A stretch of 19,838 nt of DNA. It comes from Spirochaetales bacterium. Lineage in GTDB: Bacteria > Spirochaetota > Spirochaetia > Sphaerochaetales > Sphaerochaetaceae. A model generated the notes under the pieces. That model saw only the letters and a list, made by a program, of their open reading frames with translations. It had not been told where the DNA came from and ran no database searches. The position numbers and the translations under genes were made by a program. Location of the stretch: contig JAAZJI010000187.1 in the NCBI GenBank assembly GCA_012800465.1, forward strand, positions 1 to 19,838, read 5' to 3'. Shown piece after piece: positions 8,612 to 14,956 of this stretch (position 1 is the stretch's first letter; each line of letters starts with the position of its first letter).

Positions 8612-10036
8612 ATGAAAAAACCGGGACGTTTCCACATATTAGTGTTTATCCTCATCCTGCTCGTCCTCGCTCCGCTCTTCGCCGGCGGGGATCCCGAGCC
8701 GCTCATCACGAGCCTGACTTCCGGCCGATTCGTCCAGGACAGGATCTCCACCGACATCTCCTCCCTCGAACGCCTCTACCGGTACATCGATGCGATCTAC
8801 ATCGAGGAGGTCGACAAGGACAAGGTCTTCACCGACCTTGCCACCGCCCTCGTCGCATCCCTCGACGACCCCTATTCCTTCTACGTCAAACCCTCCGACG
8901 CGCAGGAGTACGAGGAGGAGACGAGGGGGATCTACGGGGGGATCGGGACCTACCTCTCCAAGCCGAATCCCGATTCGATCGATCCGGATGATCCGGAAAC
9001 CTACATGATCACGATCGTCTCCCCCTTCCCCGGCTCCCCCGCCCAGCGGGTGGGACTCAGGGCGGGGGATCTGATCAGCCACATCGAAGGCGAGCCGGTC
9101 GACGCCCTCACCAGCCTCGAGGCCTCCCGCAAGCTCCGAGGCGAGCCCGACACGAGCGTGACGATCACCGTCCATCGGAAGGGGATCTCCTTCGACCTGA
9201 CGCTTCTGCGCGAACTCATCACCACCCCAACCGTCGATTCGATGCTCCTGGAGGAAGACCTGCTCTACATCCGGATCTCGGAATTCAGTCCTCAGACGGG
9301 GAAGCAGCTCCTCGAACACATCCGAAAGTATGACATTGACGCGATCCGCGGGATCGTCATCGACGAGCGGAACAACTCCGGCGGAGCGGTCGACGGGGCG
9401 ATGCAGGCGGCGAACGTCTTCCTCGACAAGGACAAGACGATCGTGACGATCCAAGGCAAGCGCGGATCGGGCCGCGACCAGCGCTACCTCTCCTCGAACA
9501 AAGCGGAGGTCGGAAGCGACATCCCGATCGTCATCCTCGTCAACGGAGGGTCCGCCTCCTCGGCGGAGATCTTCGCCGCGGCGATGCGGGACAACGACCG
9601 GGCGACGCTGGTCGGGGAGAAGACATTCGGAAAAGGGATCGTCCAGGACGTCTTCAGGTTCGGCGAGGGGTTCGCCCAGGTCACCACCGCCCACTACTAC
9701 ACCCCCAACGGGGAGAACATCCACGAGATAGGGATCGAGCCGGACGTGCTCGTCGAGAGCCTGGTGATGGAGGAGGGAGAGCTCGAGCCTTTCGCCGAGC
9801 TGATGGAGGAGAAGGCGATCTCCTCCTTCATCGCCGCCCACCCCGAGCCGACCGATGCGAACATCGCCCTGTTCCTGGAAGCCAATCGGGAGCGGGGGAT
9901 CCGGGAGGAAGTCCTGGCTGTCCTGCTGCGCAACGAGTACCAGGCGAAGATCCCCTACGGTGAGCGCAAGCTCGCCGATCCCGCGTTCGACCGCCAGCTG
10001 CAGGTGGCGATCGATCTGCTTCGAGCCCGACGATGA
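8612..10036 (+). CDS. ctp: Carboxy-terminal processing protease, S41 family
   Basis: A 474-residue periplasmic serine protease that trims or degrades proteins from their C-termini. Residues 1-24 are a signal peptide or anchor (positively charged MKKPGR, hydrophobic core, then LFAG). An S41 N-terminal helical region includes SLDDPYSFY. A PDZ domain covers about 110-195 (VSPFPGSPAQRVGLRAGDLI), followed by the protease domain. The catalytic Ser-Lys dyad is probably Ser316 in NGGSASSAEIFAAA and Lys341 in EKTFGKGIVQ, 25 residues apart as in CtpB. The usual RNNPGG reads RNNSGG. The start at 8612 is chosen because it follows the -10 by 6 bases and begins the signal peptide. The stop overlaps the rsmE start as ATGA. 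Confidence 0.93.
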   Translation: MKKPGRFHILVFILILLVLAPLFAGGDPEPLITSLTSGRFVQDRISTDISSLERLYRYIDAIYIEEVDKDKVFTDLATALVASLDDPYSFYVKPSDAQEYEEETRGIYGGIGTYLSKPNPDSIDPDDPETYMITIVSPFPGSPAQRVGLRAGDLISHIEGEPVDALTSLEASRKLRGEPDTSVTITVHRKGISFDLTLLRELITTPTVDSMLLEEDLLYIRISEFSPQTGKQLLEHIRKYDIDAIRGIVIDERNNSGGAVDGAMQAANVFLDKDKTIVTIQGKRGSGRDQRYLSSNKAEVGSDIPIVILVNGGSASSAEIFAAAMRDNDRATLVGEKTFGKGIVQDVFRFGEGFAQVTTAHYYTPNGENIHEIGIEPDVLVESLVMEEGELEPFAELMEEKAISSFIAAHPEPTDANIALFLEANRERGIREEVLAVLLRNEYQAKIPYGERKLADPAFDRQLQVAIDLLRARR

Positions 10037-10803
10037 GAGTCCTGCGCCTCCCCTCGGCCTACGAAGGAGAGGAGGAGATGACCCTCAAGGGGAAGGATGC
10101 GCACTACGTGACGGGCGTGTTGCGCCTCAAGGTCGGATCGCACCTGCTCGCCCAGGACCGCAGGGGGGTGCGCTACCAGGGGGTCATCCTCGCCGTCACC
10201 ACCTCCTCCTGCACCCTCCGGCTCACCCTCGCGGCCGATACGGCGATCGCGACCGATGCGCTGCCCTCCTATGAGAAGGCGTTCACCCCGCTGGTCCTCC
10301 TGCTCTGCCTGCTCAAAGGCAGGAAGGAGGAACAGGTCGTCCGCCAGGCGACCGAGCTGGGAGTCGAAAAGATCGTCCTCGTCTCCAGCGAATACTGCAC
10401 CGTCCGGCTGGAGGGGAAGAATCCCCGGGCCCGCTTCGCCCGGCTCGATGCCCAGGTCACCGAAGCGCTCCAGCAGAGCGGCTCGAAGGTCCCCACCACC
10501 CTCCATGACCGGGTTCTCGATCTTCGGGAGCTTGGAATATGGTGGGCCGATAGAGGCCCCCTCCTCTTCCTCCACCAGGTCGCCCGTGAAAAAAGCCGGG
10601 ACCTCTCATCCTACGCCCGAACGCTCGATCCGAAGGTCCCGGTCGGCGTCCTGATCGGCCCCGAGGGAGGGTTCAGCGACGAGGAGTGCGCCTTCCTTGA
10701 GGAGGCGGGGTTTCTCCCGGTGTTCCTGAAATCCAACATTCTGCGCAGCGAGACCGCGGCGATCTACGCGCTCAGCGGCCTCCAGGAGCTTCTCCACCGC
10801 TAA
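10033..10803 (+). CDS. rsmE: 16S rRNA (uracil-1498-N3)-methyltransferase
   Basis: A 256-residue SPOUT-class enzyme that uses SAM to methylate U1498 of 16S rRNA. The N-terminal PUA-like domain (about 1-70) contains HYVTGVLRLKVG. The SPOUT domain shows RQATELGVEKI (104-114), the SAM-binding IGPEGGFSDEE (208-218) and NILRSETAAI (235-244), which contribute to the trefoil knot. Length is normal for the family. The ATG overlaps the ctp stop (ATGA), and no clear Shine-Dalgarno precedes it, so translation is probably coupled to ctp. I see no terminator after it; the next gene starts 119 bases downstream. Confidence 0.95.
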   Translation: MRVLRLPSAYEGEEEMTLKGKDAHYVTGVLRLKVGSHLLAQDRRGVRYQGVILAVTTSSCTLRLTLAADTAIATDALPSYEKAFTPLVLLLCLLKGRKEEQVVRQATELGVEKIVLVSSEYCTVRLEGKNPRARFARLDAQVTEALQQSGSKVPTTLHDRVLDLRELGIWWADRGPLLFLHQVAREKSRDLSSYARTLDPKVPVGVLIGPEGGFSDEECAFLEEAGFLPVFLKSNILRSETAAIYALSGLQELLHR

Positions 10804-10922
10804 AATCCTCTCAAAACGGTAGTAGATGGCAGTCGAGTCCCTTTGATAAGACTATGGAGGGGTTGCGTTCTACTCCTTTGCTTTTACCCGTCTCCCCGAA
10901 AACACCCGTGAGGAGTATCCGA

Positions 10923-12041
10923 ATGTCTCTATTCGTGCTCTCCTTGGACTGGAGAACCAAGGAGCGCTTCAAGCTACAGTTCACTCAGCCATACCTCCGC
11001 CTCTTCAACCTGCCGGATGCGCTCTTCGAGGCGCTTGGGTCCGAGACCCCCGACATGATCGTCATCGACAGCAAGGAACCGAAGATCGCCGCAGGCGAAA
11101 TCATCCGCCGCCTTGGAGAAAGCCGGTGCTCCGCCCCGGTCATCGTCTTCACCCGGGATGAGCCGCTTCGGAACTTCCGGACCCCCTACGGCCTGAAGAT
11201 CCGTCTGGTCCACAAGCGGACCGTCGACTGGGAGGAGGTCTTCAAGGAGATCTGCCGGGTCGGAAAGACGGAGCTCGTCCGGGACTCCTGCCCCATCTGG
11301 TCCAGCGGACTCGTCGGCGAGAGCGCATCGATGGTCGAGCTGAGGAAGCGGCTCGAGTTCTACGCGACGAAGGATTGCCCGGTGCACATCTACGGGGAGA
11401 CCGGGACGGGCAAGGAGCTCGCCGCCGAATACCTCCATCGTCGCCGCCATCCCCAGCGGCACATCATCGCGATCAACTGCTCCCTGCTCAACGACGCGGT
11501 CGGCAAATCGGTCTTCTTCGGGCACAGCAAAGGGGCGTTCACCGACGCGACCAACGAACTCATCGGTCTCTTGTGCCAGGCGAACAACTCCTCCCTCTTT
11601 CTGGACGAGGTGGAAAACCTGCCGATGGTCTTCCAGGCCCACATGCTCCGACTGCTGGAGAACGGGAAATACCGGCGTCTCGGGGACACGAAGATCCGCT
11701 CAAGCGATTTCCGGCTCATCACCGCCAGCAACGAGAAGCTCGTCAAGCTGGTCTCCAACGGGCGGATGCGGAAGGATTTCTTCTATCGGATTACCGATGT
11801 CCAGATCCACATGCCCCCGCTGCGCGAGCACAGCGAGGACATCCCCCTGCTGATTCGCCACTTCTTCTCGACGATCTCCGAACGACGGCCGGTATCGGAC
11901 CGGTCGATCAGGCGGCTTCAGGAGTACCACTGGCCGGGAAACGTCCGCCAGCTCTTTTCCGTCTTGAGACGGGCCTCGATCCATGCACGGGGCGATCGCT
12001 GGATCGAGATCGACGAGAAGGAGTTCATCGATGGACCGTAG
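10923..12041 (+). CDS. Sigma-54-activator-like AAA+ response regulator lacking an HTH domain
   Basis: A 372-residue protein. Residues 1-112 resemble a receiver domain: VIDSKEP offers a possible phosphoacceptor Asp49, with Thr77 (VFTRD) and Lys98 (VHKRT), but only one acidic residue (Asp9) stands where receivers have a pair. Residues 130-350 are an AAA+ domain: GESASM, Walker A GETGTGKE (158-165), GAFTDA (204-209), Walker B SLFLDEVENLP, sensor and arginine-finger region RMRKDFFYRI, and WPGNVRQL (337-344). The sigma-54-contact loop is normally GAFTGA. After WPGNVRQL only about 28 residues follow, with no Fis-type helix-turn-helix. The start at 10923 is favoured because GAGGAG (10910-10915) lies 7 bases upstream; an ATG at 10854 lacks such a site. 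It may act from solution, as HTH-less activators such as FlgR of Helicobacter do. Confidence 0.82.
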   Translation: MSLFVLSLDWRTKERFKLQFTQPYLRLFNLPDALFEALGSETPDMIVIDSKEPKIAAGEIIRRLGESRCSAPVIVFTRDEPLRNFRTPYGLKIRLVHKRTVDWEEVFKEICRVGKTELVRDSCPIWSSGLVGESASMVELRKRLEFYATKDCPVHIYGETGTGKELAAEYLHRRRHPQRHIIAINCSLLNDAVGKSVFFGHSKGAFTDATNELIGLLCQANNSSLFLDEVENLPMVFQAHMLRLLENGKYRRLGDTKIRSSDFRLITASNEKLVKLVSNGRMRKDFFYRITDVQIHMPPLREHSEDIPLLIRHFFSTISERRPVSDRSIRRLQEYHWPGNVRQLFSVLRRASIHARGDRWIEIDEKEFIDGP

Positions 12042-12047
12042 GGGGAG

Positions 12048-12056
12048 CTATCCACA
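12048..12056 (+). promoter_or_regulatory. DnaA box (8 of 9)
   Basis: CTATCCACA differs from the consensus TTATCCACA at the first base. It is followed by AG and the degenerate half-box TTATCATAT, giving the same 11-base phasing as the other two clusters but inverted. Confidence 0.6.
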
Positions 12057-12080
12057 AGTTATCATATGAACAAGGGCATG

Positions 12081-12095
12081 CCCCCGATCCGGGGG
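12081..12095. terminator. Possible weak terminator hairpin after the AAA+ gene
   Basis: CCCCCG, a three-base loop and CGGGGG form a six-pair G:C stem 40 bases after the AAA+ gene stop. The following bases are AATTCTCC, without a proper T-run, so it would be a poor intrinsic terminator. It overlaps the palindrome GGGCATGCCC (12074-12083). It may instead insulate the DnaA-box region from incoming transcription. Confidence 0.3.
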
Positions 12096-12155
12096 AATTC
12101 TCCTCTAATTCTAGCCATCAAGGTAATTATCGGATGTTTTCCCTCCTGTATATCC

Positions 12156-12175
12156 TGTGGACAACTTGTGGATAC
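12156..12175 (-). promoter_or_regulatory. Tandem DnaA boxes
   Basis: On the minus strand this reads GTATCCACA then TTGTCCACA. Each matches eight of the nine consensus bases, and the two are offset by 11 bases, one helical turn. Confidence 0.65.
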
Positions 12176-12387
12176 GCTGAGGAGGTGGTACCGGAACAAG
12201 TTGTGTCCAATCTACATGAAACCACATGGAAGTTATATAGGTTTTAGAGTGAAACAAACCACTAAACATACGTATATCTTGTTTCAATATATATAGTTGA
12301 CAGATAGCGGACCATTGTATGGACCAGGTGGCACATCGTTCGTCCCCATCCTCCGTCTTCCGGGTGTTGCAGAGTGTTGTACACCCC

Positions 12388-12407
12388 TGTGGATAACTTG
12401 TGTACAA
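12388..12407 (-). promoter_or_regulatory. Tandem DnaA boxes, one perfect
   Basis: The minus strand carries a perfect TTATCCACA (12388-12396) and a weaker TTGTACACA (12399-12407) at the same 11-base offset as the pair at 12156-12175. Confidence 0.7.
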
Positions 12408-12421
12408 AATTGTGAAAACGT

Positions 12422-13711
12422 CTAGTCGCTTCGGACCATGTCGATTCCCAGCGAGGTCAGCTTCTTTCCCAGATCCTCGTATCCCCGCTCGATCTGGTAG
12501 ATGTTCTGGATGACCGATTCGCCCCGGGCGGCGGCCGCGGCGATGACGAGGGCCATCCCCGCCCGGACGTCGGGACTGCTCAAGACCGATCCGATGAGGA
12601 CGCTCGGGCCCTGGACCACCGCTCGGTGGGGGTCGCAGAGGATGATGTCCGCACCCATCCGGATCAGCCAGTCGATGAAGTACATCCGCGATTCGAACAT
12701 CTTTTCATGGATGAGGATCGAGCCGCGGGACTGGGTCGCGGCGACGGTGAGGATGCTCAGCAGATCCGCGGGAAAGCCCGGCCACGGCGCGCTGTCGATT
12801 TTGGTGGTCCGTCCCCCCACATCCTTGACGAGGACTTTCCGTTGTTTCCTCGGAACGAGGATCGAAGAGGGTCCGTCATGCTCCCAGGCGATGCCGATCC
12901 GCTCGAAGCCCAGACGGAGGATCTCGAGGTGCCGATGGTCGATCCCCCGGATCAGCGCTTCGCCCCCGGTGGCGGCGGCCAGACCGATGAACGAGCCCGC
13001 TTCCATGTAGTCGAACCCGAGCGCATAGGACGCCTCTCCGAGCTTCTTCGACCCCTTGATGGTCAGGCGGTTCGATCCGATCCCATCGATCGTCGACCCC
13101 ATCAGCACCAGAAGATGGCAGAGGTCCTGGACATGCGGCTCGCACGCAGCGTTGAAGACCGTCGTCTCCCCTTCGGCGAGCGCTGCCGCCATGAGCACGT
13201 TCTCGGTGGCGGTCACCGAAGCTTCATCGAGGAAGATGTCGGTTCCGGTCAGCCCCTTCCCGGCGATCCTGAAACGGAGCGACCCGTCCTCGTCGAGCGT
13301 GGCGTCCGCCCCTAAGGCGGTCAGCCCGAGGAAATGGGTGTCCAGCCTCCTCAGACCGATCACATCCCCGCCGGGGGGAGGGATCGTCACTTCGCCGCTT
13401 CGCGCGAGCAGCGGCCCGAGCAGGAGGATCGAGCCGCGGACCGCCTGGACCAGGTCCCTCGGCAGGGAGGAGCCTCCGCTTCCGGATCGGACGGTATATA
13501 CTCCTTTGCGTTCACGGACGACGGATGAGCCCAGACTTTCCAGGAGGGCGATCATCACCTTCACGTCCTCGATCTCGGGGACGTTGGAGAGGCGGACCGG
13601 CTCGTCGGTGAGCAGGGTCGCCGCAAGGCACGGAAGGGCGGCATTCTTGTTGCCGCCGATCCGCACCTCGCCGCTCGTCGCGTTTCCGCCGATGATCCGA
13701 TACTCGCTCAT
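12422..13711 (-). CDS. murA: UDP-N-acetylglucosamine 1-carboxyvinyltransferase with Asp in place of the catalytic Cys
   Basis: A 429-residue cytoplasmic enzyme that transfers enolpyruvyl from PEP to UDP-GlcNAc, the first committed step of peptidoglycan synthesis. It has the EPSP-synthase fold. Lys22 (GGNKNAALP), Arg92 (AVRGSILLLGP), the DYMEAGSFI stretch, and PWPGFPADLLSILTVAAT are all typical. The active-site loop reads PPPGGDVIGLRRLD, so Asp116 occupies the position of E. coli Cys115. Asp at this site is known in Mycobacterium, Chlamydia and Borrelia MurA and makes the enzyme insensitive to fosfomycin. The start at 13711 follows a -10 hexamer by 6 bases. The GGAGG there ends only one base before ATG, too close to be a normal ribosome binding site. 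The gene is divergent from pfkB, and its 3' end faces the DnaA-box region. Confidence 0.95.
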   Translation of the reverse strand: MSEYRIIGGNATSGEVRIGGNKNAALPCLAATLLTDEPVRLSNVPEIEDVKVMIALLESLGSSVVRERKGVYTVRSGSGGSSLPRDLVQAVRGSILLLGPLLARSGEVTIPPPGGDVIGLRRLDTHFLGLTALGADATLDEDGSLRFRIAGKGLTGTDIFLDEASVTATENVLMAAALAEGETTVFNAACEPHVQDLCHLLVLMGSTIDGIGSNRLTIKGSKKLGEASYALGFDYMEAGSFIGLAAATGGEALIRGIDHRHLEILRLGFERIGIAWEHDGPSSILVPRKQRKVLVKDVGGRTTKIDSAPWPGFPADLLSILTVAATQSRGSILIHEKMFESRMYFIDWLIRMGADIILCDPHRAVVQGPSVLIGSVLSSPDVRAGMALVIAAAAARGESVIQNIYQIERGYEDLGKKLTSLGIDMVRSD

Positions 13712-13717
13712 GCCTCC

Positions 13718-13746
13718 ATCGTACTTCCCTCCCGCCCGCCAATCAA
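13718..13746 (-). promoter_or_regulatory. murA promoter, leaderless type
   Basis: On the minus strand TTGATT (13741-13746) and TACGAT (13718-13723) are separated by 17 bases, and the murA ATG follows the -10 by 6 bases. It lies back-to-back with the pfkB promoter; the two -35 elements are 3 bases apart. Confidence 0.65.
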
Positions 13747-13749
13747 GCG

Positions 13750-13778
13750 TTGTATGCGGATGGGGTTGGTGGTAGAAT
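13750..13778 (+). promoter_or_regulatory. pfkB-family kinase promoter
   Basis: TTGTAT (13750-13755) and TAGAAT (13773-13778, five of six) are 17 bases apart. The expected start near 13785 gives a leader of about 17 bases containing AGGAG (13791-13795), unlike the divergent leaderless murA mRNA. Confidence 0.65.
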
Positions 13779-13801
13779 GGGCTCGGACAGAGGAGACGAG
13801 G

Positions 13802-14800
13802 ATGGTCTACGGAATTGGCAACCCCCTCATCGATATCATCATCGATGCACGTGACGAGGACATCGCCCGACTGGGAATCCACAAGGGCACCATGGCCCTG
13901 ATCGACGAGGAGCGCCGGGAAGAACTGCTCGAGCTGGCCGAGGGTCGGGAGATCTCCTACTCTTGCGGCGGCTCGTGTCCAAACACGATCATCGCTCTTG
14001 CTTCCCTTGGAGTGGAGACGACCCTGGCGGGGAAGCTGGGCGCCGATTCCTATGCAACGATCTATCGGGAGCGCCTCGCCGCCTTCGGGGTCCGGGACGA
14101 GCTGGTCTCCACCGACCGGCAGAAGACCGGCTCCACGATCATTCTCATCAGCGAGGACAGCGAACGGAGCATGAACACCTTCCTGGGGGCGAATCGCCTC
14201 TATGCAGAGGATGACGTCTCGGAAGAGTCCGTAAAAAACGCCGACATCTTCCACTTTACCGGCTACATGTGGGACACGACATCCCAACGGAGAGCGATCG
14301 AGCGCGCCCTTGCGATCGCCAAGGAGCACGGCACGACCGTCTCTTTCGACGTGGCCGACCCCTTCGCCGTCGGGCGCTACCACAAAGCGTTCCTCAGGCT
14401 GATCGAAGAATCGTGCGACATCGTCTTCGCGAACCGGGAGGAGGCCCGGATCCTCTTTGACAACTACGACCCCTATGAGTGTTGCCGCTCGATGGGAAAG
14501 CTCTGCAGGATCGCGATCGTGAAGGACGGAAACAAGGGTTCGTTCATCGCTCACGAGGGAACAATCATCAAGATCCCGCCCAAAGGAACTCCGGACCCGG
14601 TCGATACCACCGGAGCGGGCGACGTCTATGCGGCGGGGTTCCTCTATGCACAGACCAAGGGGATGAATATCGAATCCTCGGGAACGATCGCATCGATCCT
14701 CGCCGGCGAGATCGTCACCCAGCGGGGCGCCCAGTTCGGCGAGGAGAAGGCGAAGGAGCTGAGGATCCTGCTTGAACACGGAGGCTGGCGGCAGCGTTAG
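13802..14800 (+). CDS. PfkB-family carbohydrate/nucleoside kinase, adenosine-kinase-like
   Basis: A 332-residue cytoplasmic kinase of the ribokinase/PfkB superfamily. It shows an N-terminal GIGNPLIDI, the substrate-side GGSCPNTIIALASLG (56-70), NTFLGAN (125-131) and the C-terminal signature DTTGAGDVYAAGF, with catalytic Asp274 and its anion hole. GNPLID, the SCGGSCPNT stretch and NTFLGAN resemble adenosine kinase and related kinases more than fructokinase, but sequence alone does not settle the sugar or nucleoside. The start at 13802 has AGGAG 6 bases upstream. The next gene is metK. SAM-dependent methylation yields adenosine through S-adenosylhomocysteine, so adenosine phosphorylation would fit this place. 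Inosine, guanosine or ribose kinase remain alternatives. Confidence 0.82.
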   Translation: MVYGIGNPLIDIIIDARDEDIARLGIHKGTMALIDEERREELLELAEGREISYSCGGSCPNTIIALASLGVETTLAGKLGADSYATIYRERLAAFGVRDELVSTDRQKTGSTIILISEDSERSMNTFLGANRLYAEDDVSEESVKNADIFHFTGYMWDTTSQRRAIERALAIAKEHGTTVSFDVADPFAVGRYHKAFLRLIEESCDIVFANREEARILFDNYDPYECCRSMGKLCRIAIVKDGNKGSFIAHEGTIIKIPPKGTPDPVDTTGAGDVYAAGFLYAQTKGMNIESSGTIASILAGEIVTQRGAQFGEEKAKELRILLEHGGWRQR

Positions 14801-14821
14801 GGGTTCTTGCCCAAAGGACCC
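14801..14821 (+). terminator. Stem-loop directly after the pfkB-family kinase gene
   Basis: GGGTTCTT (14801-14808) and AAGGACCC (14814-14821) form an eight-pair stem with one G:U and a five-base loop, starting at the base after the stop codon. No T-run follows, so it is not a canonical intrinsic terminator. It may protect the 3' end. It overlaps the proposed metK -35. Confidence 0.35.
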
Positions 14822-14835
14822 AAGCGTGGTACCAT
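14807..14835 (+). promoter_or_regulatory. metK promoter
   Basis: TTGCCC (14807-14812) and TACCAT (14830-14835) are separated by 17 bases. The expected start near 14842 lies two bases before the riboswitch P1 strand, which is strong positional support for both elements. Confidence 0.6.
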
Positions 14836-14843
14836 CTCTCCAT

Positions 14844-14905
14844 GACGTCGATTTGATGGCCTCCCGGCTTGCTGGCGTCAGTAAACAACGATACTAAAAG
14901 GGGAG
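14844..14905 (+). promoter_or_regulatory. SAM-II-like riboswitch aptamer
   Basis: Elements of the SAM-II (metA-type) pseudoknot occur in order. P1 5' strand is GACGU (14844-14848), paired with GCGTC (14875-14879). The L1 motif GATTTG is at 14850-14855. The P2 5' strand CTCCC (14861-14865) pairs with GGGAG (14901-14905). GGCTTGC (14866-14872), TAAAC (14882-14886) and CTAAAAGG (14894-14901) match conserved SAM-II segments. SAM binding would lock the 3' strand into P2. It precedes metK, the SAM synthetase gene, as expected for feedback control. I recognised this by motif and folding, not by a covariance-model search. Confidence 0.72.
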
Positions 14906-14926
14906 CGCAGCAAAATTTGCCTTGAG

Positions 14927-14956
14927 TTCCCCCTTCCGCATGCAGGAAGGGTTTTT
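14927..14956 (+). terminator. metK attenuator: terminator hairpin that also covers the ribosome binding site
   Basis: CCCTTCC (14931-14937) and GGAAGGG (14945-14951) form a perfect seven-pair stem with a seven-base loop, followed by five T and then the metK ATG. The 3' arm contains the Shine-Dalgarno (GGAAGG, 6 bases before ATG), so the hairpin could stop transcription and hide the binding site. AAGGGG (14898-14903), part of the aptamer 3' strand, can pair with CCCCTT (14930-14935) as an anti-terminator when SAM is absent. A small GCAAA/TTTGC hairpin (14910-14920) lies between. Confidence 0.75.

Larger units (their letters stand above)
12042..12421. other. Non-coding AT-rich region with DnaA-box cluster (candidate oriC or DnaA-binding locus)
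   Basis: This 380-base gap between two convergent genes has no credible ORF. It contains a perfect DnaA box TGTGGATAA (12388-12396, minus-strand TTATCCACA) and near-matches CTATCCACA (12048-12056), TGTGGACAA (12156-12164), TGTGGATAC (12167-12175) and TGTGTACAA (12399-12407). Two pairs are spaced exactly 11 bases apart and share the core GTGGAYAACTTGTG. The first site is an inverted version of the same layout. Bases 12231-12300 are about 74% A+T, with runs such as CAATATATATAG, in a chromosome near 60% G+C: a possible unwinding element between box clusters. Against an origin: both flanking genes are transcribed into it and dnaA is not in view. A DnaA-titration or regulatory locus would look similar. 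Confidence 0.6.

Noticed and set aside
10854..10922. Upstream ATG start for the AAA+ gene
   Set aside because: The first 23 residues do not resemble a receiver start, and GAGGAG is placed correctly for the ATG at 10923.
10804..10922. Promoter or terminator between rsmE and the AAA+ gene
   Set aside because: TTGATA (10843-10848) has no -10 at an acceptable spacing, and I found no convincing hairpin or sigma-54-type -24/-12 site.
12066..12407. Short open frames on both strands in the DnaA-box region
   Set aside because: No ribosome binding site, no recognisable protein features, and they run through DnaA boxes and the AT-rich core.
13712..14779. N-terminal extension of murA on the minus strand
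   Set aside because: The extension is antisense to the pfkB-family gene and passes through the murA promoter; MurA homologues start at the MSEYRIIGGN segment.
14931..14956. Hairpin before metK as a simple terminator of the upstream kinase gene
   Set aside because: It lies downstream of the metK promoter and aptamer and touches the metK start codon, so an attenuator for metK explains it better.
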